From NCBI RefSeq assembly GCF_004364175.1, contig NZ_SNZW01000015.1:1-64000 (forward strand): DNA of 64,000 nucleotides, given 5' to 3'. Shown piece by piece: positions 27,036-34,948 of this stretch. The first letter of the stretch is position 1. The number at the start of each line of letters is the position of its first letter. The notes under the pieces are model-generated. The model was not told where the DNA came from. It searched no databases and saw only the letters and a program-made list of their open reading frames with translations. The translations under genes were made by a program, and so were the position numbers. Source of the DNA: Maribacter caenipelagi. Its GTDB lineage: Bacteria; Bacteroidota; Bacteroidia; Flavobacteriales; Flavobacteriaceae.

Positions 27036-27380
27036 ATGTCATTTTTAAGTACACTCTTTGGTAAAAAAGAAGAAACCGCAGGTAATATTACTATACTGAA
27101 CAAGAATGAATATGCCTCGCAAATCGTAACTAACAATATCAAACCAATTGATGTAAGAACACCGTCAGAATATAATGGCGGTCACATTAAAAACGCTATA
27201 AACGTTGATTTTTTTAACGGTGGGAACTTTAACGCTTACTTTGAAAAAGTAAATAAAGAAAAACCGGTATATGTATATTGTAGATCAGGTGCAAGAAGCC
27301 AAAAAGCAGCTCGTAAACTATTAAAAATGGGCTTTACACAAGTATATGATCTTAAAGGAGGGTATACTTCTTGGAATTAA
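27036..27380 (+). CDS. single-domain rhodanese sulfurtransferase
   Basis: The 114-aa protein is one rhodanese domain with PIDVRTPSEYNGGHIKNAINVD and the active loop CRSGARS (Cys82). It lacks a signal peptide and is cytoplasmic. It would shuttle sulfane sulfur between persulfide carriers. Position behind the two dioxygenases suggests it feeds or relieves them. Confidence 0.92.
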   Translation: MSFLSTLFGKKEETAGNITILNKNEYASQIVTNNIKPIDVRTPSEYNGGHIKNAINVDFFNGGNFNAYFEKVNKEKPVYVYCRSGARSQKAARKLLKMGFTQVYDLKGGYTSWN

Positions 27381-27383
27381 AAT

Positions 27384-27413
27384 CAAAAGCTATCTTTTAA
27401 TAGGTAGCTTTTG
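27384..27413 (+). terminator. hairpin after the rhodanese gene
   Basis: CAAAAGCTA (27384-27392) pairs with TAGCTTTTG (27405-27413), a 9-bp stem followed by a G/T-rich stretch. Confidence 0.65.
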
Positions 27414-27477
27414 GTAGGTTTATCTAGTTATGATGGTTTATTTCAAAGCCAATCAATATATTTTAAATTCCATACTT

Positions 27478-28107
27478 ATGAAAAATATCTTTTTAATGTT
27501 AACGATTATTTTTGCAATTGGTTGTAAAGATTCTCCAAAGGTTAAGCAAGAAGTTCTAGAAAATACCGACAGTACCTCTTTGTCTGAAATAGATACTAAA
27601 ATAAACGATAGCCTACTTTTAGAAAAAGGTAAAATGTATGCCCAAACTACCCAAAAAGTTTTAGGTAAGAATCTTATGCTCAACATTCAAAAAAATGGTC
27701 CATTAGGTGCTGTAGCGTTTTGTAATGAAAAGGCATATCCTCTAACAGATAGTATGGCTATTGTTCATCATGCTAAAATAAAAAGGGTAAGCGATAAGCC
27801 AAGAAATCAAAATAATAAAGCAAGTAAAAAAGAGCTTGAATATATTGAGTTTTTTAAATCAAAAATTAATAACAACGAGTCTTACGAACCTATACTAACG
27901 AATGAGAATGGAGTAACTAATTTCTATTCCCCTATTGTAACCAATACCATGTGCCTAAACTGCCATGGTGTGCCAGAAACAAATATCGACCCAAAGGTTA
28001 CACAACTTTTGATCGATAAATACCCCTATGACGAGGCTATTGGCTATAAAGAAAACGAGGTAAGAGGTATTTGGAGTATACGTTTTAAAGACGAACAAAA
28101 TAAATAA
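27478..28107 (+). CDS. DUF3365 haem-binding lipoprotein
   Basis: I place the start at the ATG 27478, not 27430, because it gives a lipoprotein signal (MKNIFLMLTIIFAIGCKDS, lipobox Cys at 19) and a 209-aa protein. A DUF3365 (Tll0287-like) domain follows with NEKAYPLTD, a SDKPRNQNN segment and a c-type haem motif CLNCH (159-163). It is therefore a one-haem lipoprotein, probably periplasmic or facing the cell surface. Family members are suspected haem sensors or redox proteins. Role here unknown. Confidence 0.85.
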   Translation: MKNIFLMLTIIFAIGCKDSPKVKQEVLENTDSTSLSEIDTKINDSLLLEKGKMYAQTTQKVLGKNLMLNIQKNGPLGAVAFCNEKAYPLTDSMAIVHHAKIKRVSDKPRNQNNKASKKELEYIEFFKSKINNNESYEPILTNENGVTNFYSPIVTNTMCLNCHGVPETNIDPKVTQLLIDKYPYDEAIGYKENEVRGIWSIRFKDEQNK

Positions 28108-28110
28108 AAT

Positions 28111-28380
28111 ATGACATCAGTAATTCCTATTCAAAATTTAAAATGTGGCGGCTGTGCCAAAACAATTATTTCCAAATTAGAAGAGATACCTACCATAACT
28201 AATGTATCGGTATCGGTCGAGTCATCATCAGTTTCTTTTGATGCTTTAAAGCAAGAAGGTATTGCTAGTGCAAAAATTAAATTAAAGGCCATTGGTTACC
28301 CAAGTCTCGATGAAGAAAATTCAGTGCTATCTAAAGCTAAGTCTTTTGTAAGTTGTGCAACAGGCAAACTATCTGACTAA
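28111..28380 (+). CDS. heavy-metal-associated (HMA) domain protein
   Basis: The 89-aa cytoplasmic protein has the HMA metal-binding motif KCGGCAKT (Cys12, Cys15) and the beta-alpha-beta pattern of CopZ-like copper chaperones. It begins 3 bp after the haem lipoprotein gene. A Cys near the C-terminus (VSCATG) is extra. Why it stands in a sulfur cluster is unclear; copper is bound tightly by sulfide, so the two stresses may be linked. Confidence 0.88.
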   Translation: MTSVIPIQNLKCGGCAKTIISKLEEIPTITNVSVSVESSSVSFDALKQEGIASAKIKLKAIGYPSLDEENSVLSKAKSFVSCATGKLSD

Positions 28381-28392
28381 TTTTAAGAATAT

Positions 28393-28430
28393 AAAGAAGA
28401 AGTAATTATGCATTGTATTACTTCTTCTTT
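28393..28430. terminator. bidirectional terminator overlapping a stop codon
   Basis: AAAGAAGAAGTAAT (28393-28406) and ATTACTTCTTCTTT (28417-28430) form a perfect 14-bp stem with a 10-nt loop. The right arm contains the stop and last Lys codons of the minus-strand gene, so coding and terminator share sequence. Confidence 0.85.
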
Positions 28431-29293
28431 GTTTTAAACCCATGAGTAATCTGCCCTAAAAAATCTTGTGGCATATTCTCATCTCCTGGGTAACCTAATC
28501 TTACATCACCACTATCTTCTGGTATGTAATTGGTCTTAAATAGATAATCCCACAGACTTAAACTAATTCCGAAATTTACACCGTATGTTCCTTCTGGCAA
28601 ATCATAGGCATGATGGTACAAATGCATTACCGGGTTGTTTAAAATATACTTCAAAGGCCCCCAGGTAATTTTTATGTTAGAATGGTTTAGATGCCCTATT
28701 GCTATGGCAACAAAATGTACGATGTAGGCTTGTTCTGGCTCAAAACCTCCTAAAATCATTACGCCGAAGGTCTTCAACGGTTTATACAAAATATTCTCCA
28801 TCCAATGATAACGTAAATGCGCTGCAAAGCCCATTTCTTTTACACTATGGTGTACTTTATGAAAATTCCAAAGAAAGGCGTATTTGTGTAATAATGTATG
28901 TGTAAACCATTGCACAAAATCTAATACGATGAAAAATAATAACAGTTGACCCCACATTGGCCAACCAGATATATCTATAATAGCCAAACTATTTGCTTTT
29001 ATACCAATATCAATAAAAAACACTTGTAGTAATTTATAAATACCACTTATGGCAATGGCAAATAGAAAGAAATTGAAGAACATGTAAAAGCCGTCTAACC
29101 AAAAGTCTTTTCTAAATACCCCTTGTTGTCTTCTCCAAGGAAAAACAATTTCCAAGAACCAAACTATAAGCGATATAGAAATTAAGCCCCAAAAGTAATT
29201 TAAATACCAGGGCACTTGAAAAATGATTGATTTCCATGTCCAACTTAATGTGCCTGTTATCGCATTTAAAAACGCATCTATATATGCTTCCAT
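28418..29293 (-). CDS. sterol desaturase / fatty acid hydroxylase family membrane enzyme
   Basis: The 291-aa integral membrane protein has four or more helices and the di-iron His clusters of the family: HTLLH (132-136), HKVHHS (145-150) and HLYHH (224-228). Members hydroxylate or desaturate lipids or carotenoids using O2. The substrate cannot be told. It shares the symmetric GTAAC-type promoter (29311-29384) with a DUF2892 gene on the other strand, so a lipid-modifying enzyme seems to belong to the sulfur regulon. Confidence 0.88.
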   Translation of the reverse strand: MEAYIDAFLNAITGTLSWTWKSIIFQVPWYLNYFWGLISISLIVWFLEIVFPWRRQQGVFRKDFWLDGFYMFFNFFLFAIAISGIYKLLQVFFIDIGIKANSLAIIDISGWPMWGQLLLFFIVLDFVQWFTHTLLHKYAFLWNFHKVHHSVKEMGFAAHLRYHWMENILYKPLKTFGVMILGGFEPEQAYIVHFVAIAIGHLNHSNIKITWGPLKYILNNPVMHLYHHAYDLPEGTYGVNFGISLSLWDYLFKTNYIPEDSGDVRLGYPGDENMPQDFLGQITHGFKTKKK

Positions 29294-29310
29294 TCCTGTA
29301 ACGCTTTTTG

Positions 29311-29384
29311 CAAAAATAATGTAATAATTATGGCCTTGCTGTAACTAAAGTTACATTAAAAACCACGGTTGTCCATTAGTTTTG
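29311..29384. promoter_or_regulatory. divergent GTAAC-N4-GTTAC promoter
   Basis: GTAACTAAAGTTAC (29341-29354) is central. Minus strand: TATTTTTG (29318 to 29311) for the desaturase gene. Plus strand: TAGTTTTG (29377-29384) for the DUF2892 gene. Both are full TAnnTTTG boxes exactly 36 nt from the matching edge of the palindrome. Confidence 0.85.
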
Positions 29385-29519
29385 AGCTGACCAATGTCAT
29401 ATGTCACTTTCTTAGTTTATAGTACTTTGGCAAAGTATAAGATGTATCAAGTACAATAACTATTGATTATGTCTACTATATAGTGTCAACATTACAAATA
29501 ACATTTAAAAATTAGTATC

Positions 29520-29723
29520 ATGAAAAAGAATATGGGAACCACAGATAAATTCATAAGATTCATAATTGCCGCAGCACTTTTGATTGCATTTTTTACAGGT
29601 GCAGTTACTGGAATTTTAGGTTATGTGGCATTAGCAATAGCAGCCATTTTCATCTTAACTTCATTTGTTAGTTTTTGCCCTCTATATACTTTATTCGGCG
29701 CTAATACGTGTAAAATAAAATAG
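29520..29723 (+). CDS. DUF2892 (YgaP-type) small membrane protein
   Basis: The 67-aa protein opens MKKNMGTTDKFIRFIIAAAL and has two membrane helices separated by GYVALAIAAI, then SFCPLYTLFGANTC with two Cys. This is the DUF2892 fold, the same unit that forms the membrane part of rhodanese YgaP. Family members often lie in sulfur-metabolism loci. It is transcribed from the divergent GTAAC-type promoter, 136 bp downstream of its -7 box. Confidence 0.85.
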   Translation: MKKNMGTTDKFIRFIIAAALLIAFFTGAVTGILGYVALAIAAIFILTSFVSFCPLYTLFGANTCKIK

Positions 29724-29791
29724 TAAGGCTAACATACCATACTTTTTATTAACGAATACATCGACATGAATTATAACCTTCATGACTCTAT

Positions 29792-29835
29792 GTAACATTT
29801 GTTACATTATATTTATTTTGCATCATTTATATTTA
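29792..29835 (+). promoter_or_regulatory. GTAAC-N4-GTTAC operator and promoter of SQR 1
   Basis: GTAACATTTGTTAC (29792-29805) and TATATTTA (29828-29835, last base A instead of G), starts 36 nt apart. Confidence 0.78.
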
Positions 29836-29860
29836 TCATATTCATAAAAATAATAGCAAA

Positions 29861-31171
29861 ATGAAATCACATCATCAGGTATTGATTATTGGGGGAGGTA
29901 CTGCAGGTATCATGGTAGCAGCCCAACTTCTTACCCAAAAGAGAGCAAAAGACGTTGCAATTATCGAACCCGCAGATACTCATTATTACCAACCTGCATG
30001 GACCCTGGTAGGTGCTGGTACATATGACTTTGACAAAACGGCTCGACCAATGTCATCGGTTATACCTAAAAATGCTACTTGGATAAAAGATAAGGCTACT
30101 GGTTTCGACCCCGAAAACAATATCGTACACACAGCATCTAAAGGAGATATCACGTACGATTATTTAGTAGTTGCACCAGGTCTTGCATATGATTTCAGTT
30201 TAGTACCTGGCTTAGGCAAAGCTATAGATAAAGGTGTTGTATGCAGTAATTATACAAACCCTAAACATACTTGGGATGTTATTAAAAATTTCAAAGGCGG
30301 TACCGCACTTTTTACGCAACCAACAACCCCTATTAAATGTGGTGGAGCACCCCAAAAAATAATGTACTTGGCAGAAAGTCATTTTAGAAAAAGTGGAATC
30401 CGTAAAAAAACCGATGTCATTTTCGCTACTGGTGGTACTGTTATTTTTGGTGTAAAGAAAATAGCCAAAACCTTAATGGAGGTAGTTGACCGAAAGGATA
30501 TTAACCTTAGGTTTCATCACAAACTTGTGGCTGTTGATGGTGATAAACAAATTGCCTGGTATGAAATGGGTCAAGAAATTACCGCTGGTGGTTGTGTGGT
30601 TATCTCTAGCAACAAGGTCGATGACTTAAAATTAGACGAAAAATTTCAATATAATTATAAGGACGTAAAAGTTAGCGTTGATGGCAACCGTTATGGAATT
30701 CATTATGATATGATGCATACCGCTCCACCTTCTGTAGCTCCTAAATTTGTAAAGGATTCAACATTAGTTAACGCTGCGGGTTGGTTGGATGTTAACCATC
30801 AAACTATGCAACATAATAGCTATGCCAATATTTTTGGCTTAGGAGATGTCGCTGCCTTACCTACTGCTAAAACAGGAGCCGCAATCCGTAAACAGGTGCC
30901 TATCGTAGTTGACAACTTAAACCTTTTAATTAATAGTCATAAAATGGGAACTAAATCTTATAACGGATATTCTTCTTGCCCATTGGTAACGGACTATGGA
31001 AAAATGGTGTTAGCGGAATTTGATTATGACAATAATTTTACTCCGGATCCTAAATTGAAAAGAATGCTCATAAGCGATTCTTCTAAAGAACATTGGAGAT
31101 TATGGATGCTTAAAAAATATGGTCTACCCTACTTATATTGGAATAAAATGATGAAAGGTAAAGATGTTTAA
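29861..31171 (+). CDS. sqr: sulfide:quinone oxidoreductase, type II (SQOR-like)
   Basis: The 436-aa flavoprotein starts with the FAD motif GGGTAG (11-16). The redox cysteines of the human-SQOR-like type appear to be Cys160 in PIKCGGAPQK and Cys373 in SSCPLVTDYG; Cys128 is extra. It oxidises H2S to a persulfide and passes the electrons to quinone at the membrane. In SQOR-type systems the persulfide goes to a low-molecular thiol and then to a persulfide dioxygenase and rhodanese, all of which are encoded nearby. It has its own GTAAC-type promoter and terminator. Confidence 0.92.
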   Translation: MKSHHQVLIIGGGTAGIMVAAQLLTQKRAKDVAIIEPADTHYYQPAWTLVGAGTYDFDKTARPMSSVIPKNATWIKDKATGFDPENNIVHTASKGDITYDYLVVAPGLAYDFSLVPGLGKAIDKGVVCSNYTNPKHTWDVIKNFKGGTALFTQPTTPIKCGGAPQKIMYLAESHFRKSGIRKKTDVIFATGGTVIFGVKKIAKTLMEVVDRKDINLRFHHKLVAVDGDKQIAWYEMGQEITAGGCVVISSNKVDDLKLDEKFQYNYKDVKVSVDGNRYGIHYDMMHTAPPSVAPKFVKDSTLVNAAGWLDVNHQTMQHNSYANIFGLGDVAALPTAKTGAAIRKQVPIVVDNLNLLINSHKMGTKSYNGYSSCPLVTDYGKMVLAEFDYDNNFTPDPKLKRMLISDSSKEHWRLWMLKKYGLPYLYWNKMMKGKDV

Positions 31172-31180
31172 GACAAAGAA

Positions 31181-31204
31181 AAATCCCTATTGTAATAGGG
31201 ATTT
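31181..31204. terminator. bidirectional terminator after SQR 1
   Basis: AAATCCCTAT (31181-31190), loop TGTA, ATAGGGATTT (31195-31204), followed on the plus strand by more T. Convergent with the porin gene. Confidence 0.88.
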
Positions 31205-31214
31205 TTTTATGCTA

Positions 31215-32549
31215 TTAAAAGTTATAGTTAATAATTAAATCTAAGTGAAACATATTTACCTTGTTAAAGATGAAATTAGGGTTATCAGGTATATCTCCAT
31301 TCCCAATTTTAGAGGTAAGCAATAGCTCTGGTCGTAGATTTTTAAGTTTCTTCATTTTAAAGAAAATATCTAAATTAATATGGGTGTAATTTGGCATTGC
31401 ATATTTATTGAAAGTAGCATTGGTTACATCTGGTTTCCAATGCTTTCCAATACTTATGATTGACATAAGATTTAGATCTTTTGAAAGGGTAAGGTCTTTT
31501 TTATAATTGAATACTAAAGCATGATTATCAGCTGAACCTTCGCTACGTTCTCGCTTTTGAAAACTGAATAAATCTTCTCTACCCCATTCTCTTGGCGATA
31601 GAAATTGACCGTTCGGTAAAATTCTATTATAACTTAAAGAAATTAGCCCTGCTTCACTTTTATACGACATTTTCAATCCTAAAACATCTGCAGTGTTTTG
31701 ATTAAAATAACGAAGAGAATCAATTCTATTACCGCCATTGCCCACTTTATTTTGATGTAGCCACTCCCCTTCTATTTGTACAGACTCAGATAACCTATAA
31801 GAGGGTTTAATGTAGAACGAATTGTATATATTGTCTACAAATTGATTCCATATATTCAATTTTAAGTCTTGTGTTATTTTAAAATTTGCATTCGCCATTA
31901 TAACATAATCAGATGCTGTATTATTGGTATATTGAGAAGCATCCCCATTTTTATTTCTACCCACAGGGTATGTTCCAATGCTCTCCCCAATACCATAAAA
32001 CTTTCCTGTTGACCTCGGCGCTATTTCATTTAATACACCCAATTGAAATTTTGACTTCTCCGAATTAAAATTGTACCATAAACCTTGTACTAAAGTAGGT
32101 ATCATTCTTCCGTCTTCAGGGTTAATCAGTGGTGTATTTATCTTGATTCTACCCAGGGTTAAAGAATGTTGTTTTAAATGATATTTCGCATACAATTCCC
32201 CTAATAAAAATACCGCATCGTTTTCTAGATCCAACCTATCAAACAATCCTTCTTCATATCTACTAATTCTTCCCGTTATCGCATCTGGCATAGTTAAATC
32301 TTGTAGCCCTAAATTCGTAGAATTATATAATGCTGCACCTACTTCTAAGTTTTCTAAAAGATTATACTGGTATTTTAATTTACCTCCTGTTGCTAAAGCA
32401 TTAAAGTCTTTTAATTCCCCTTTATTAGAAGTCATCATATAATATGTTCGCCATTGACCAGAAAAAGCTCCCCTTTTCTGAGTAACTACAGAATCTTGGG
32501 AAATCGAAAAAATAGGCAAACAAAAAATGAACAGATATAGTAATCGCAT
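31215..32549 (-). CDS. OprD-like outer-membrane porin
   Basis: The 444-aa protein has a signal peptide (about 1-18), alternating beta-strand pattern throughout and a C-terminal strand ending in Phe (DLIINYNF), the usual outer-membrane barrel signature. It starts 5 bp after the TsdA-like cytochrome gene and is probably translated from the same transcript. It likely lets a small solute through the outer membrane; thiosulfate or tetrathionate would fit the neighbour, but this is inference. Confidence 0.8.
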   Translation of the reverse strand: MRLLYLFIFCLPIFSISQDSVVTQKRGAFSGQWRTYYMMTSNKGELKDFNALATGGKLKYQYNLLENLEVGAALYNSTNLGLQDLTMPDAITGRISRYEEGLFDRLDLENDAVFLLGELYAKYHLKQHSLTLGRIKINTPLINPEDGRMIPTLVQGLWYNFNSEKSKFQLGVLNEIAPRSTGKFYGIGESIGTYPVGRNKNGDASQYTNNTASDYVIMANANFKITQDLKLNIWNQFVDNIYNSFYIKPSYRLSESVQIEGEWLHQNKVGNGGNRIDSLRYFNQNTADVLGLKMSYKSEAGLISLSYNRILPNGQFLSPREWGREDLFSFQKRERSEGSADNHALVFNYKKDLTLSKDLNLMSIISIGKHWKPDVTNATFNKYAMPNYTHINLDIFFKMKKLKNLRPELLLTSKIGNGDIPDNPNFIFNKVNMFHLDLIINYNF

Positions 32550-32554
32550 GTAGG

Positions 32555-33592
32555 TTATTTCGTTTTGGTAATTCCGTATTTCTCTTTATAGAAATCCATT
32601 ATTGGTGGAAAAGGTCCGTATTTATGCTGCTCGGGCGTAAAATCATCTACCCAAGGTCCGTACGGCGTAGATACCGGTTTTAGCTTTTTATCTGGATAAT
32701 CGTTTTCGGTATTTAATTTATGTGGTCTGGTAAAACTGTTGATATATCCTGCAACATGATATGCTTCTTCATCCGTAAGTTTAGGGTTGTCCCAAGTGGC
32801 CTGCAAGTAAGGCATGTTACTTTTTATAAACTCTGCCGATGTTATCACCCTGTTCATACCTGCACCATCATTATAACTATCTGGACCCCATAATGGCGGA
32901 TACGTATAGCTTTTACCATCGACCGCATTAAGAACGCCAGCTCCATTTTCTCCATGACAAATAATGCATTCCTTTTGGTATACCTGTTTCCCTATTTCCA
33001 AGTTCACCGCAACAGTAGGAATCTTAATTTTTGGATATCCCTTGAATTCAGCTTTCCTCTCTTTGGGCAATCCTTCACTGAGCCAATCCATATAGGCAAC
33101 AATAGCCACAAGTTTATCTGAACCTGGCGGAAGCATTCTACCATTCATGCTACGCTCCATACAGCCATTAATACGATCTTCAATAGTGCCTATTTTATTG
33201 CCACGGCCTGCAAATTGAGGAAATCGCTCCAAAACACCTACCCAAGAACCAGAACCTGCCTGTGCTCCCTTTTGTAAATGACAGTTTGCACACGCTAAAT
33301 TGTTTCCGCTAAATCTATCTTCAGCATTCTCTGCATTAGGGCCCATATACTTTGAGGTCTCAGCAATTAAATAATACCCTTCCTTAACCTTCTTGGGCAT
33401 ATTTGGCAACTCTGTTAAAGCATCTTTAGGTTTCCAATCGTTAGTAGAAACCGTAACTTCAGTTTCATTGAATATTTTCTCTTTAGAACTTGGTTCATAA
33501 GTCATTAACCATATAAATACAATGCCTACCAAAATAAAGACTATTACAAATAGCTTAAAGAGTTGTTTTGCCAATACCCGTACTTCATTCAT
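32555..33592 (-). CDS. TsdA-like di-haem thiosulfate dehydrogenase
   Basis: The 345-aa protein has an N-terminal membrane anchor (about 12-30) and two class I cytochrome c domains with CANCH (101-105) and CIICH (209-213). The first domain has the TsdA pattern RINGCMERSMNG and RMLPPGSDK, followed by YMDWLSEGLP. TsdA enzymes join two thiosulfates into tetrathionate, or the reverse, in the periplasm. It leads a two-gene unit with the porin and has a GTAAC-type operator 61 bp upstream. Confidence 0.9.
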   Translation of the reverse strand: MNEVRVLAKQLFKLFVIVFILVGIVFIWLMTYEPSSKEKIFNETEVTVSTNDWKPKDALTELPNMPKKVKEGYYLIAETSKYMGPNAENAEDRFSGNNLACANCHLQKGAQAGSGSWVGVLERFPQFAGRGNKIGTIEDRINGCMERSMNGRMLPPGSDKLVAIVAYMDWLSEGLPKERKAEFKGYPKIKIPTVAVNLEIGKQVYQKECIICHGENGAGVLNAVDGKSYTYPPLWGPDSYNDGAGMNRVITSAEFIKSNMPYLQATWDNPKLTDEEAYHVAGYINSFTRPHKLNTENDYPDKKLKPVSTPYGPWVDDFTPEQHKYGPFPPIMDFYKEKYGITKTK

Positions 33593-33622
33593 AGAAATAT
33601 AATGTTAGGCTAATTTAAATAA

Positions 33623-33696
33623 CGAATCTATAATTTAACCTTCATTATGGAAGTAACCAAGGTTACAGTTACGTTAAAAACTTTAATTTACTTTTA
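33623..33696. promoter_or_regulatory. divergent GTAAC-N4-GTTAC promoter for tsdA-like and dsrE-like units
   Basis: GTAACCAAGGTTAC (33653-33666). Minus strand: TAGATTCG (33630 to 33623, one mismatch) towards the TsdA-like gene. Plus strand: TACTTTTA (33689-33696, one mismatch) towards the DsrE gene. Both start 36 nt from the matching palindrome edge. Confidence 0.75.
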
Positions 33697-33778
33697 TTCC
33701 TTTTAAAAATAACGGACATTAGAGAGAAATAACAACTAAATTTAAACCAAGACTACCTATTTTAAATTCTACGAATAC

Positions 33779-34306
33779 ATGAAAAAAGCACTTCTAATTG
33801 CAACAGTACTTATGGGAATACAAACAATAAATGCCCAAGATTGGACCACACCTATCATTGATGGCTATGGAAAAATAAAGGAATTTGAGGATGTTGCTAT
33901 TAAGGCAGACCCTACAAAAGAATATAATCTTGTATTTGACCTTAAAGATGACCGTGAGTTGGATGGCATTAACGTAGGCTATTTTAAAATTGCCAGGATG
34001 ATAAATATGCTAGGTGCAGGTGGTGTATCTGCCGATAACGTAAACATAATAGCCGCCGTGCATGGTGGTGCCACTTTTACTGCTTTAAATGATGCCAAAT
34101 ATCAAGAAAAATTTGAAAAAGAAAACCCCGATGCAGCCGTTATTAAATTATTAAAGGACTACGGAGTAAAATTCTATGTTTGTGCACAAGCAACGGCAGC
34201 AAGAGGTATTGGAGCTGAAGATCTAAACCCAAATACCGAATTAGGTTTATCTGCTATGATGGTTCTTGCCAATTATCAAATGGACGGGTATACTTTTATG
34301 CCATAA
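33779..34306 (+). CDS. secreted DsrE/DsrF-like sulfur-relay protein
   Basis: The 175-aa protein has a signal peptide (about 1-19, ending TINAQ) and a DsrE-like domain. The VNIIAAVHGGATF stretch and the conserved Cys135 in KFYVCAQAT are those of the family, where the Cys can carry sulfur as persulfide. Unlike cytoplasmic DsrE proteins it is exported to the periplasm. It starts from the divergent GTAAC-type promoter that also serves the TsdA-like enzyme, so it may carry sulfane sulfur outside the cytoplasm. Confidence 0.85.
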   Translation: MKKALLIATVLMGIQTINAQDWTTPIIDGYGKIKEFEDVAIKADPTKEYNLVFDLKDDRELDGINVGYFKIARMINMLGAGGVSADNVNIIAAVHGGATFTALNDAKYQEKFEKENPDAAVIKLLKDYGVKFYVCAQATAARGIGAEDLNPNTELGLSAMMVLANYQMDGYTFMP

Positions 34307-34316
34307 ATAATTACCC

Positions 34317-34910
34317 ATGAAAGACTTTTGGAACGAGCGTTACAACGAAGAAAGCTATGCTTACGGAAACTCACCAAATGAATTCTTTAAACAACAGCTA
34401 GATAAATTAAAAGTAGGTTCTATTTTACTGCCTGCCGAAGGTGAAGGCAGAAATGCCGTTTATGCACTTTCTAAAGGATGGAAAGTATTGGCTTTCGACT
34501 TTAGCGAATCTGCTAAAATCAAAGCTCAAGAACTTGCATTAAAAAATGGCTTTAATATTGAATATCAAATAATTGACGCTCTTAAATTTAAAAGTTCTAA
34601 AAAGTTTGATGTAATCGCCTTCTGTTATGCACATTTTCCTGCAGCTATTAGAAAGAAAGCAAACCAACATCTTTTAAAATCATTAAAACCCAACGGACAT
34701 ATCATTTTTGAGGCATTCTCTAAAAATCAACTTGGAAAATCTTCTGGTGGACCTAAAAATACAGACATGCTCTATGCTATTGATGAAGTTGAAGATGAGT
34801 TTAATGAAATTAATTTTGAGATTTTAGAAGAGGCAGAAATAGAATTGAACGAAGGACTATACCATATTGGCAATGCTTCGGTTATTCGCTTTACAGGTAC
34901 TAAAATATAA
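34317..34910 (+). CDS. class I SAM-dependent methyltransferase
   Basis: The 197-aa cytoplasmic protein has the SAM motif ILLPAEGEGRNAVYAL and an acidic motif II near VLAFDFSESAK, as in the TehB/thiopurine-like group. It starts 10 bp after the dsrE-like gene and shares its promoter. A thiol or sulfide S-methyltransferase would fit a sulfide-detoxification unit, but nothing in the sequence fixes the substrate; tellurite or other acceptors are possible. Confidence 0.85.
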   Translation: MKDFWNERYNEESYAYGNSPNEFFKQQLDKLKVGSILLPAEGEGRNAVYALSKGWKVLAFDFSESAKIKAQELALKNGFNIEYQIIDALKFKSSKKFDVIAFCYAHFPAAIRKKANQHLLKSLKPNGHIIFEAFSKNQLGKSSGGPKNTDMLYAIDEVEDEFNEINFEILEEAEIELNEGLYHIGNASVIRFTGTKI

Positions 34911-34935
34911 AAAGGACCAAATTTGGTCCCTTTTT
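34909..34935. terminator. bidirectional terminator
   Basis: AAAAGGACCAAA pairs with TTTGGTCCCTTTTT around 34921/34922, with one bulged C. T-runs flank both sides. Convergent with the TonB-receptor gene. Confidence 0.8.
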
Positions 34936-34948
34936 ATATCTCCATTTA

